Program-made: the position numbers and the translations under genes | The notes under the pieces: generated by a model | The model's database searches: none | The model's input: only the letters and a program-made list of their open reading frames with translations | Told to the model about the DNA's origin: nothing | Shown here: one piece after another, positions 25,490 through 34,651 of the stretch | Layout: the number at the start of each line of letters is the position of its first letter | Position numbering within the stretch: the stretch's first letter is position 1 | Source of the DNA: Desulfocapsa sp. | GTDB lineage: Bacteria > Desulfobacterota > Desulfobulbia > Desulfobulbales > Desulfocapsaceae | Length of the DNA: 46,576 bases | Direction of reading: 5' to 3' | NCBI GenBank assembly: GCA_022712895.1 | Contig: JAFLJS010000001.1 | Coordinates: 1-46,576 of the forward strand

Positions 25490-28120
25490 TCAGGTCATAT
25501 AGCAGAAAGCACCTGCAAAAACTGATAGAAAGCTGAACGGTAGTAACAAGTCCAGGGCTCTTACTTCTGTCTCCTGCTTTGCCCTTTCCACTATTTTGTA
25601 AGTGGCGTAAAATGCAGCTAACAGACCACCGCCTACGATTAGTGTTTTTAAGACATCGGTACTGTCTTGACTAATCAGACGCAGATTTTGATAAGAATAG
25701 GTAAGGTCGAGTATTTCACGTATATTTGGTACAATACGTCTAGCTCCTCTGATGAATATTTCTAGATGGAATGCCAGGTAACCACCAAGTATCAGAGGTA
25801 TAAATCCATATCCCAACAGTGGTCGAAAAAGTTTTTTGTTCATCTTCACAACGAGACACTGTGCCTCAACAAGCAGGAAATACCCCACTTGAAAAAGGAT
25901 AATGAGACCGAAAAACAATATACTTGCAGCAATATAATCAGAGATTACCAGTCCATTTCTGGCTGAAAAGGAGACCAGTTGTACCGTCAGTTCAGAGAAT
26001 TTGGCGTTTAGCGCAAATGGAAAAAGAATCGCTCCCATGGATACAATAAGAAAACTGTCTGCTTTTCTTGGAGTTCCCTGTCCCCATAACTCTTCCGGGG
26101 CTAACCTGACATTTAACTGGATGGAACCGTTACTACAGTTTTTGATACATTTTCCACACATTATACAATCGCGGTTATTATCAACCAGATATGGATGCCT
26201 GAACATGGGACAACCTGGAGATACCGCATCACCTGCAAAGCAGGAATGGTTCCTACATTGTTTTAAGCATACATGTTGGTTGGCGCGTAATTCAAGTATG
26301 GCAGGCATGGAGAAAATTGCATTGACTGCACCCAGAGGACAAATATATCGACACCAGGCTCTCCTGGAGAAAAGGGCACTGAAAATGATTGATCCAAATG
26401 AGATAACGAGAAGAATTCCACCGGTGAGGTAAGGGTTTTCATAAGCATTCCAAACGATTTCTACCCAGAATACAAGTATACAGAGTACAGCCATTATCCA
26501 GCCGGAATACTGCTTTATGAAAGCAGGTGCTCTTTTGTAAGGTTTTATTATGTTCTGTAGCAGTGATCCAGGAGTTGCAAGGGGGCAGACGCTGCACCAT
26601 ATTCTTGCAAGAAAAAAAAATGAAAAGAACATTAGTGGCCAGCCGATTGTCCACCCCATGGTCAGGCCAATGTTTGCACCTGAATCCTGAGTTCCAAAAA
26701 AAAGGCAGAGAATTGTGACTAGTAGTACACATGCAATAATGATTTGCGGAACCTTTGGAAAGATGGAACTGTTGAGGAATTTATTCACCCAGGGGATGCG
26801 CAGAATATTATACTCCCATTTCCCCTCGCTTTTGGGTAAGCCGAGGAGAATTTGATCGGGAGTGATTTTGTCTTCTTTGGACAGCATCACTGCCCTGCGG
26901 ATAACACCTGATAATTCCTTCAAATTTCCTGGCCAATCATAGTTCATTAAAACGCCCAGTGTTTCCTGCGGTAGCTGGTGAACACTTTTCCCGTATTCTT
27001 TGCTGTAATAACTAAGGTAATGGGAGATTAGCCGGGGGAGATCTTCTTTATGCTGACAAAGGGGGGGGACGGAGAAACTCTGTTTTTCGAAAATCTCAAG
27101 TAGTTCAGGGAGTAAATATTTATTTGTTTTTAGATCATCAAGATTGTGATCTGATAAAAATACAATTCGTGATTGAAGTGCATGTTGCTGACTACTGCCA
27201 ACACGAGTAAAGGTCTGGTTTCGCAGCAATCCCAATAAACATTCTTGCAGTTCTTTGCCCATGAGGTGTACATGGGTAAACGTAAGGGTACCACCGGAGG
27301 TCTTTTCAAATAATCCTGCTTTTGGTGCCGGGGCAAAGGGGTGGAAGTTTTGTCCTTCACCAAAAAGCTTCCTGCCGATATGTTCAAAACTATCTTTCCG
27401 CAGGTCAAGTTCCCGATACGGACTCTCTTTTCGTGATGATTGCAGGTGAATCTGTCTTGCAATGGTTGATTTGCCCGTGCCAAACTCTGCACAAAGAATG
27501 TAGGGCTCACTGTTCTCTGCACAGTTATCTATAAAGGCCTGCGTTTTTCGAGCTGTTTTTGATGTTCGGATAGCGGCGTTTTTTTTTGCAACAACTCTCG
27601 GTAGTCGATGGCTCTGTACGGATCTGTCTTCAAAAAGCATCACGTCATCTGCGTTCAACTCTTCTCTGTCGTAGTATTGTCTCCTGTGGGCTTGTGCTTG
27701 ATAAGCAAACCTGAGACGGTTAGCCAGAACTGCGTCGAGTTTGCTGTGGATTCTGCTGTGACCTAGGATGGATGATCTGAAAAATCGCTTGTCAAAACAA
27801 ATAAGAACAAGGTCATTGTGTGCCCGTACATCGAGTGAACGTGGTTCTGATCGCAGGAGCCCGGTCTCACCAAAATGACCGCCAGGTCCAATACGACAAA
27901 CGATTTTATTCTCTTTGTCTGGCAGTGAGACTATAAGCTCCACTTCTCCAACGGCGATAATATAAAAAACATCACTGGCGTCACCTTTCTTGTAGAGATA
28001 TTTTCCCTGATTTATTCTCTCTACCCTGGCAACTTCAGCATAAGAACGTAGCTCGGAATCACTAACATCTTTTAAAATAACAGAATGTCTAAGGTGTTTG
28101 GTGATGAGTGTTCGTTGCAT
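25490..28120 (-). CDS. cNMP-binding / degenerate sigma-54 AAA+ / NapH-CcoG-type membrane polyferredoxin fusion
   Basis: 876 residues. About 15-120: Crp-type cyclic-nucleotide-binding fold (GDASDVFYIIAVGEVEL, GPGGHFGETGLL). About 190-430: an AAA+ domain of the sigma-54 activator type with intact Walker A (AEFGTGKSTIARQ) and the sensor/lid region (LMNYDWPGNLKELSGVI). The GAFTGA sigma-54-contact loop is absent and Walker B is changed to GGTLTFTHVHLM, lacking the DE pair. From about 450: membrane helices and a polyferredoxin like NapH/NosR/CcoG (CSVCPLATPGS, CRYICPLGAVNA, CIMCGKCIKNC, then more helices). No C-terminal DNA-binding HTH is present. It may be a redox- or nucleotide-gated membrane electron-transfer protein or sensor. 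It lies beside the hydrogenase operon, same strand; a functional link is inference. Confidence 0.88.
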   Translation of the reverse strand: MQRTLITKHLRHSVILKDVSDSELRSYAEVARVERINQGKYLYKKGDASDVFYIIAVGEVELIVSLPDKENKIVCRIGPGGHFGETGLLRSEPRSLDVRAHNDLVLICFDKRFFRSSILGHSRIHSKLDAVLANRLRFAYQAQAHRRQYYDREELNADDVMLFEDRSVQSHRLPRVVAKKNAAIRTSKTARKTQAFIDNCAENSEPYILCAEFGTGKSTIARQIHLQSSRKESPYRELDLRKDSFEHIGRKLFGEGQNFHPFAPAPKAGLFEKTSGGTLTFTHVHLMGKELQECLLGLLRNQTFTRVGSSQQHALQSRIVFLSDHNLDDLKTNKYLLPELLEIFEKQSFSVPPLCQHKEDLPRLISHYLSYYSKEYGKSVHQLPQETLGVLMNYDWPGNLKELSGVIRRAVMLSKEDKITPDQILLGLPKSEGKWEYNILRIPWVNKFLNSSIFPKVPQIIIACVLLVTILCLFFGTQDSGANIGLTMGWTIGWPLMFFSFFFLARIWCSVCPLATPGSLLQNIIKPYKRAPAFIKQYSGWIMAVLCILVFWVEIVWNAYENPYLTGGILLVISFGSIIFSALFSRRAWCRYICPLGAVNAIFSMPAILELRANQHVCLKQCRNHSCFAGDAVSPGCPMFRHPYLVDNNRDCIMCGKCIKNCSNGSIQLNVRLAPEELWGQGTPRKADSFLIVSMGAILFPFALNAKFSELTVQLVSFSARNGLVISDYIAASILFFGLIILFQVGYFLLVEAQCLVVKMNKKLFRPLLGYGFIPLILGGYLAFHLEIFIRGARRIVPNIREILDLTYSYQNLRLISQDSTDVLKTLIVGGGLLAAFYATYKIVERAKQETEVRALDLLLPFSFLSVFAGAFCYMT

Positions 28121-28228
28121 CTTTAATTGTTCGAATTCACAGTTGCTGAAAAGTGAGAATCCAGATGGAAATCATAAGAGTTTAACCTGGAGGTCATAAA
28201 TGGGTATGCGGTTGTGCATGGTGTAGAA

Positions 28229-28471
28229 TTACTGTTCCGCCTCTGCTTTGGCTTTCATGGTTTTGTAGTGGTCAGAATCAGTAACTTTCATCTGTTCCAA
28301 CTTTTCTATTTCAGTGCGAGTTAAATGGAAATGTCCGCAAGCTGGGCAGCTTCCATCAAATTCACTGCCGACAGATCGCTCCTTGAGTTCTTCGACGGTC
28401 ATATGATCTATCTTGCCACATACTCCGCTGGGGTTTTCTGCTCGGACCTGAGTTCGTTTATGAGCTGACAT
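28229..28471 (-). CDS. Small zinc-ribbon-like protein at the end of the hydrogenase operon
   Basis: 80 residues from an ATG at 28471 preceded by GGAGG at 5-nt spacing; the longer upstream frame lacks a ribosome site. It contains GVCGKIDHMTVEELKERSVG and GSCPACGHFHLTRTEIEKLE: one isolated Cys, one CPxCG pair with nearby His residues, and helical charged ends. A rubredoxin- or zinc-ribbon-like metal site is plausible. I do not recognise the family. It follows mvhA by about 110 bp, with a stable hairpin between, so its expression may be uncoupled from the operon. Confidence 0.75.
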   Translation of the reverse strand: MSAHKRTQVRAENPSGVCGKIDHMTVEELKERSVGSEFDGSCPACGHFHLTRTEIEKLEQMKVTDSDHYKTMKAKAEAEQ

Positions 28472-28513
28472 GTGAGCCTCCTGTGTCATGTATAAAGTTG
28501 TCGTAAAAAGCTT

Positions 28514-28559
28514 CATTATGGCAAAGGTTCTTATAAAAAAACTTCCCTTCGCCATAATG
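28514..28559 (-). terminator. Hairpin between mvhA and the zinc-ribbon gene (attenuator or terminator)
   Basis: CATTATGGC (28514-28522) and GCCATAATG (28551-28559) are perfect 9-bp inverted arms, extended inside by AAGG/CCTT. On the minus strand the hairpin is followed by AAGCTTTTTACG, a modest T run. It lies 20 bp after the true mvhA stop, so it is placed to terminate or attenuate the hydrogenase transcript, or to protect its 3' end. Confidence 0.55.
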
Positions 28560-28578
28560 AGTGGCATTAAAGAAACTG

Positions 28579-30027
28579 CTAATTGAGAATCCTGTCGATT
28601 TCATTTCCTTCAGGGTTAACAATACTTATTGCAATGGGGATACCGCCATCCAGGCGGTGAGTTGCGCAGGACATTCAGGGGTCGTAAGCTCTTACAGCCA
28701 TTTCCACTTGGTTGAGCAGTCCTTCATTGTACACACCATTTTTAATAAGGGTGGTGGCGGCTTGTTTCACACTCATATTCATTGGTGCGATATTGTGCGT
28801 CGTGCCTACTATAAGGTTTGCTTTGACGATACAGCCATTGTCATCAGTGGTGTAGTCGTGGATAAGTGTTCCTCGCGGGGCTTCCACTATGCCCACACCT
28901 CTTCCAGCTTTTGGCTCCGCTTTAGTTCGCACGTTGGGGTCAGTGATACCTTCCCATTCGAGCAGTTCAATGGTTCGCTCGCAGGCATACACCATTTCAA
29001 TCAGTCTCGCATAATGATACAACAAGGTTTGCTGGGCGGGACGTCCAAATGTACTTCGAAATGCTTCAAATGCTTCTTGGGCTCGTGGTGTTGAAATGGA
29101 ATCACACACATTGATACGGGCCAGAGTATTTGCTCGGTAAATACCCTTGGGAGCATCCAGGCTCATGTCAAATCCTTCATTCCAGGATTTGGCATAGGGC
29201 ATTTTTGAGTATCCCCATGGTTCTACATGTTCGCCGATATAATCAAGATAGTCTTCACCTTCAAAATCTACATAACTGCCATCGATTTTCATCAGTCGCA
29301 GCTTTCCATCATAGAGCCGCAAAGAACCATCTTCACGATCAACAGTTCCAAGAAACCCGGTGTTGATTACACCAAGTTCTCCAATAACATCCATATATTT
29401 TTCAAATACATGGGTTATACCAAAGTCCAAAGCAAAACTGGCAAAGTCAAGGAGTGTTCTTGTTCCTTCCAGGAGTTCAAGACGCTCTTCTTCTGTCATC
29501 GGTTTGGCAAAACCACCAACTACACCGGCCACAGGATGAATTGCTTTGCCAGCAAATTTGTCGAGCATCATCTGCCCTAACTGGCGCATTTTAACAACTT
29601 GGGTTGCAATTTCAGGGACAGCCTTGACCACTCCCATAACATTCCTTACGGAATAGTCTGAGTCTGGGCCAAGGATGAAATCGGGTGACGCCAAGAAGAA
29701 AAAATGCAAAATCTTATCGTTTATGTGTGCCATAACCTGACACATCTCTCTTAACTTATGACCAGTGGCTGTGGGTGTTACCCCAAAGGCTTGATCGACT
29801 GCCTTGGTTGATGCCAGGTGATGCATCCATGGGCATATACCGCAGATACGGTTTACAATACGAGGAACTTCCTCTGCGGGCCGGCCCTCAATAAATTTTT
29901 CAAATCCGCGAAGGGACTGGATGTGGAGAAATGCGTCCTCCACATTGCCGCTATCATCAAGATGAATAGCAATTTTGGCATGTCCTTCAATGCGGGAAAC
30001 TGGTGCAATATTTATTACCTTTCCCAT
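28579..30027 (-). CDS. mvhA: [NiFeSe] hydrogenase large subunit, F420-non-reducing (Mvh) type, selenoprotein
   Basis: 482 residues including Sec451. It holds the Ni-Fe site that splits H2. The N-terminal proximal motif is RICGICPWMHH. Near the C-terminus the sequence reads AYDP-U-MSC-ATH, i.e. DPUxxCxxH, with UGA (28675-28677) replacing the Cys that normally ligates Ni. The frame continues 25 residues past His457 (RLDGGIPIAISIV...) to TAG at 28579-28581; that tail is what the maturation protease should remove. A perfect SECIS-like hairpin follows the UGA. It starts right after mvhG, with GGAG in the mvhG end. A gene caller treating UGA as stop would lose the second Ni-ligand motif. Confidence 0.96.
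28642..28658 (-). promoter_or_regulatory. SECIS hairpin in mvhA
   Basis: On the minus strand ACCGCC-TGGAT-GGCGGT lies at nt 17-33 after UGA: a perfect 6-bp stem with a 5-nt loop containing GG. The same offsets and loop size recur in mvhD and the HTH-HdrCB gene, which strongly supports SelB-dependent selenocysteine insertion. Confidence 0.88.
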
Positions 30028-30028
30028 C

Positions 30029-30973
30029 TTATTTTTTCTCCGTTACAATCTTTTTTTTCGTAGGGCGTAGTCTTCCATGGGCCCCGGAAAACCTTAATAG
30101 TGATTTTTTGTCAATAACAGTTTTATAGTCAATACCATTACTTGCAAGGGCATTCATCATATCTAACAACTGGTTCCCATCTTTGCGAACAGGGCCAAAA
30201 CAGCCTCGGCAAGGAACCCTTGCACTGATACACCTTGGTGCACCTCGTTTGGCACATCCAGCAGCAGTTACCGGGCCCATACACATATACCCCTGTTCTA
30301 GAAGGCATCGCATCTCATCTAAAGGGGCACCAGGTTCAAATTCAGCATTTTCAAGGAATCGTTTCACCATATCCACGGCACCCTTCCCTTCACGTTTTGT
30401 GGGGCAGGTATCACAGACACTTTTTGTGGGAAGAACTGGGGGCCTGTCTTCCAATAGAGAAAAAATCACCTCAGCAATAAGTTCTGGATTCGGTGGACAG
30501 CCAGGAAGCTGCAAATCAATTTTGACTTTTTCATCACAGGCATAGACGCGATCAAGGGGGGCGGGAACCTCAATGGTTGGAACCTCAGAACCAGGATCAG
30601 TGCTTACTGTATTAAATATTCCCTGCCAGCTGTCAGCCCGATCCTGCCCATTCATAAGGGCTGGAATACCACCATGGGTGGCGCAACTGCCAAGGGCTAC
30701 GAGCACTTTACATTTTTTTCGCATTTCTTCGAGTATTTCCAGGTGCTCGTGGTTGCATACTCCACCACTAACAATACCCACTACGGCGTCGGGGATGGTA
30801 AGTGTCACCCCTTCACCGCATTGACCAAAATATTTGTGATCCATCAGGACAGGTGAATGAACTATGTCCAAAGCTTCTGTGATGATTGGAATGAGGTCTT
30901 CACCAATGTTCAGGATGGCAATTTCACAACCTGAACAGGATCCCAACGATTCCATAGCAGTAGTTACTCCCAT
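30029..30973 (-). CDS. mvhG: [NiFe] hydrogenase small subunit, Mvh type
   Basis: 314 residues. It carries Fe-S clusters moving electrons from the Ni-Fe site toward MvhD. The proximal-cluster motif SLGSCSGCEIA is at the N-terminus without a Tat signal, so the enzyme is cytoplasmic. Other Cys motifs are ALGSCATHGGIPAL, LPGCPPNPELI, CDTCPTKREG and the C-terminal RCISARVPCRGCFGP. The sequence matches F420-non-reducing hydrogenase gamma subunits. AAGGAG precedes the ATG. It ends one base before mvhA and starts 12 bp after mvhD, in a tight operon. Confidence 0.95.
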   Translation of the reverse strand: MGVTTAMESLGSCSGCEIAILNIGEDLIPIITEALDIVHSPVLMDHKYFGQCGEGVTLTIPDAVVGIVSGGVCNHEHLEILEEMRKKCKVLVALGSCATHGGIPALMNGQDRADSWQGIFNTVSTDPGSEVPTIEVPAPLDRVYACDEKVKIDLQLPGCPPNPELIAEVIFSLLEDRPPVLPTKSVCDTCPTKREGKGAVDMVKRFLENAEFEPGAPLDEMRCLLEQGYMCMGPVTAAGCAKRGAPRCISARVPCRGCFGPVRKDGNQLLDMMNALASNGIDYKTVIDKKSLLRFSGAHGRLRPTKKKIVTEKK

Positions 30974-30985
30974 TGTGTTCTCCTT

Positions 30986-31405
30986 TTATACCGCACTGGC
31001 GACTTCGCCATTCACAGGTCCTAGTTTTTTAATACGCTGAGTCATTTCAGTGACCGCTTCAACAAATTTGTCGGGTTCGGCAGAGGATACCCAACTCAGG
31101 CTAAGTCTTTCGGGTTCGTAACCGAAGTCTTGCAACAATTCAGTTACCATATCCTTCCGATCAAGTGCTTTTTGATTACCGTCCAGGTAATGACATTCAC
31201 CGAGGTGTCAGCCAAGTATCATGACTCCGTCGGCTCCTTGAGATAACGCATCCATAATAAACTCGGGATGCACCATACCCGAACACATCACCCGGATAAT
31301 TCGAATATTGTGTGGATACTGCATTCTTGCCGTTCCTGCTAGATCAGCTGCTGCGTACGAGCACCAGTTGCAGCAGAATGCAACAATTTTTGGCTCAAAA
31401 CTCAT
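30986..31405 (-). CDS. mvhD: MvhD-type hydrogenase iron-sulfur subunit, selenoprotein
   Basis: 139 residues with Sec66. MvhD links the hydrogenase to HdrA through a [2Fe-2S] cluster. The N-terminus has [18 protein letters not shown] and [11 protein letters not shown]. Then [21 protein letters not shown] matches the family motif GCHPGDCHY with UGA (31208-31210) in place of Cys. The remaining 73 residues, including the DLxxxLGxxxERL-type segment ([13 protein letters not shown]), are in frame to TAA at 30986. The corresponding position is also Sec in methanogen VhuD. GGAG precedes the ATG. Reading UGA as stop would leave only 65 residues and no full cluster site. Confidence 0.95.
31175..31191 (-). 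promoter_or_regulatory. SECIS hairpin in mvhD
   Basis: On the minus strand ATTACC-TGGAC-GGTAAT lies at nt 17-33 after UGA. It has the same offset, stem length and loop type as the mvhA element, although the stem bases differ. Conserved shape with different sequence argues for a selected RNA structure. Confidence 0.88.
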
Positions 31406-31457
31406 GTGATCTACTCCTTTTAAATAATAATGAATTTATAGTTGCCTTGAGTTATCG

Positions 31458-31489
31458 TTGGCTTTCACAAGAAGTTTTGTGAAAGCCAA
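31458..31489 (-). repeat. Perfect 13-bp inverted repeat between hdrA and mvhD
   Basis: TTGGCTTTCACAA (31458-31470) and TTGTGAAAGCCAA (31477-31489) pair perfectly across a 6-nt loop. It sits in the 113-bp gap between the hdrA stop and the mvhD start, inside the operon. There is no T tract after it on the minus strand, so it is more likely an mRNA-processing or stability hairpin setting different hdrA and mvhDGA levels than a full terminator. Confidence 0.7.
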
Positions 31490-31518
31490 ATATATTTCAA
31501 GGTCGCATTATTTAGTTG

Positions 31519-34500
31519 TCAAGCTGCCAGTGCTGCACTGATTTGTGCTTTAATTTGCGGCATTGTGAATCCCGCAACATATACACCTCTTTTAGGGCAG
31601 GTACCCTGACACAATCCACAGCCTTTGCATTGCGCTTTGTTTATTAGAATATATTTATTCTCAGAACCATCTTCAGCAGTCTCTTCTTTGAGAGTGATCG
31701 CATGGTATGGGCACACATCAATGCAGAGAGCACAACCATCACAGAATTCTTTGTCAACTGTAGCCTTTATGGCGTCCAAGGCGACTTCTGTTTTGGAAAG
31801 CAGAGTAACTGCCCTGGCCGATGCGGCAAGTGCCTGGGTCACTGATTCTTCAACAGGTTTTGGATAGTGTGCCATTCCGGCGACAAACATACCGTCTGTT
31901 GAAAAGTCGACAGGTTTTAGTTTGACGTGGGCCTCCTGAAAAAAACCGTCACTGTCCACAGGTACCTTGTACAACTTCCCAAGTGTGGAAGCGTCCTTCC
32001 TGGGGCGTATTGCCGTGGCAAGGATGACCATATCGGCTTTCAGTGTCATGGGTCTGTGCAAAACATGATCCATGACTTCGACTTCAATATCAGATCCTGT
32101 TTCGGTTACTTTGGGTTTCTCGTGTAACTCGTAGTTGATAAAAATAACACCGAGTTTCCTGGCCTCCCTGTAGAGGGATTCGCGCTGGCCATAGGTACGC
32201 ATATCGCGATAAAGAATGTAAATGTTACGGTTTGGATTTTCTTTTTTGAGGGCAATAGCTGATTGTACTGAGTGGGTACAACAAACCTTCGAACAGTACA
32301 TATTGCCTTTTTCACGGGAACCTACACACTGAATAAACACTAGGTTTTCTGCTTGCTTGACATGTGTTTCGTTCAACTCGTAGAGTTTGTCAAACTGGAT
32401 AGCAGTTACAACCCTTGGGATTGAATCGAAGTTATACTCTGTGGGAACATAAGGTTCCCCACCGGTGGCAACGATTCCAGCACCATGCTCAATTACAATC
32501 TTGGATTTGTTCAGTCCTGTAATTGTTGAGCGAAAGTTTCCGACAAATCCTTCAACGGCTGTCACCTCTGCATTCTTGTGTATACTTATTTTTGTGTTTT
32601 CAGAAACCAGTTTAACCAAATTGGCAAGAGCTGTGGGAATATGTTCTCCAGACCAAGTGTGTTTTAGATCGCGTGCATTTCCGCCAAGGACATCGGTTCT
32701 TTCGACGAGATGGACCGGAAATCCCTGCTTTGCAATATTAAGGGCTGCTGTCATGCCCGCGACTCCGCCACCTATGACTAGTCCCGTCTGCGTGATACCA
32801 ACAGCAATAGGCCGCAGGGCTTTGTTGAGTAGTACTTTTGCAACAGCCATGCGCACGAGGTCATTTGCTTTTGCAGTGGCGGCCTTAGGGGTGCTGCTGT
32901 GGACCCAGGAGTTATGGTTTCGAATATTCGCCATTTCTACGAGATACTCGTTTAAACCGGCCGCTTTCAACGTTTCGCGAAACAGGGGCTCGTGGGTTCT
33001 GGGGGTACAGGCAGCAATGACAATCCGGTTCAGCTTCTTTTCGCGAATGGTTTGGGTGAGCATGTCCTGTGTATCTTGTGAACAGGAAAATAAATTTCGC
33101 TCGACGTATACAACGTCCGGGAGAGTAGCAGCATATTTTTCAACTGCTTCAACGTCGACAACTCCGGCAATATTGGAGCCACAGTGACAGACAAATACGC
33201 CTACACGAGGATCTTCGTCAGCGACTTCTCTTTCATCAGGAAACTCGACTTCAGTTGAAAGTTCAAACCGAGCAGGGGCAAGCAGTTCAGCCACAGATGC
33301 GGCAGCAGCTGATCCTTCAACAACACACTGAGGGATGTCTTTTGGACCTGCAAATGCACCACAGGTAAATATTCCCTGTTGTGAGGTCTGAACGGGAGAG
33401 AAGTCAGAGGTTGCAGCAAAGTTGTCCGCAGTAAGTTTTATTCCTGCATTTTGTGCTAGCTCAAGAACATGTTTTGGTGTCTGTAGTCCAACGCTCAAGA
33501 CAACAAGGTCGTAAGATTCTTCGATCTGGCGACCATCATCGTTGACGTAACTAAGGCGCAGATCTCCTTCAACTCCGTCGGTCTCAACGCCATTTACCCG
33601 ACAGCGAACAAAGCGAACGCCGGAGTCATTTTTGGCACGTTCCATGTACTGGTCAAAATCCTTGCCATGGGTTCTCATGTCCATATAAAAGATGGAGGCA
33701 CTCAATCCAGGCACGTGATCTTTTGCGATAACAGCTTCTTTGATGGCATACATGCAGCAAACGGATGAGCAATATCCGTTACCGCATAAATTCTCATCTC
33801 TTGAGCCGATGCATTGCAAAAAAGCGATTTTGTGAACAGGCTTACCGTCTGATGGTCTTACCAGGTGGCCTTCAGTTGGTCCTGAAGCGGCAAGGTAACG
33901 TTCTAGCTGCATGGAGGTGATTACATTAGGGAATACGCCATACCCCCATACTTTTGCATCAGTGGGGTCGTAGACTTCAAATCCTGGCGCAAGAACCACT
34001 GCACCAACATTGATCTCGTGAGTTTTCTCAGTATCATCAAAAAGGATGGCGCCTGCATCACAAACTTGTTCGCAGAATCCACATGCACCAGGCTTTTTAA
34101 GTCGGATACAGGAGTTAGGATCTATCTGGTACTTAAGCGGAACTGCCTGGGCGTATTTGACATAAATGGCTTTACGTTTACCCGCCTCAGCATCATATTC
34201 ATTGTCAACTTTTTTGGGACATTTATCCGTACAGGCTCCGCAGGCAATGCATTTGTCAGGGTCAACATAGCGAGGGGATTCTTTAACAGTTACAGTAAAA
34301 TTTCCGGCTTCACCTGAAATTGCAGAAACTTCGCTGAGAGTCAATAATTGTATATTTAAGTGCCGACCGCACTCCACCAGTTTTGGCGCAATTATTCACA
34401 TCGAACAGTCGTTGGTGGGGAATGTTTTATCAAGCTGGGCCATGGCACCGCCAATGGCACCGGATTTTTCAACGAGGTAAACGTAATACCCTGAATCGGC

Positions 34501-34578
34501 AAGATCCAGTGCAGTCTGCATTCCTGTGACTCCACCGCCTACGACCATTACTGATCCGATTTTTTTTGTGTCAAGCAT
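31519..34578 (-). CDS. hdrA: HdrA-type electron-bifurcating flavoprotein (long form), selenoprotein
   Basis: 1019 residues with Sec61. HdrA binds FAD and splits electron pairs from MvhD between ferredoxin and the HdrB-type disulfide site. An N-terminal Rossmann motif [16 protein letters not shown] is followed by [20 protein letters not shown], where UGA (34396-34398) replaces the Cys of the family motif CSMC. A ferredoxin motif [12 protein letters not shown] lies at about 105-120, a second FAD motif [16 protein letters not shown] at about 600, and two C-terminal 4Fe-4S motifs ([24 protein letters not shown]). The length fits the duplicated HdrA form. ATG 34578 has GGAG 9 nt upstream; the upstream in-frame extension lacks homology. 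HdrA with Sec is known from methanogens. Confidence 0.95.
34358..34374 (-). promoter_or_regulatory. SECIS hairpin in hdrA
   Basis: On the minus strand GAGTGC-GGTCG-GCACTT lies at nt 22-38 after UGA: a 6-bp stem (outermost pair G-U) with a 5-nt loop starting GG. It is 5 nt further from UGA than the other three but within the usual bacterial window. Confidence 0.8.
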
Positions 34579-34651
34579 GACAGATGTCTCCTTACAATTA
34601 TAAAAGACGATTACCCGAACCACTTATTAATGGTAGGGGGAATTAGTTTTC

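Noticed and set aside
27055-27072. Run of G residues (GGGGGGGG) inside the fusion gene as a frameshift site
   Set aside because: The frame on both sides encodes one continuous AAA+ domain, so no shift is needed to explain the protein.
31208-31405. Truncated 65-aa MvhD, and the similar split forms of HdrA, HTH-HdrCB and MvhA, as pseudogenes
   Set aside because: Four adjacent genes each broken by a single UGA (never UAA or UAG), always at a functional Cys, with intact homologous downstream sequence and matching hairpins, is not random decay.
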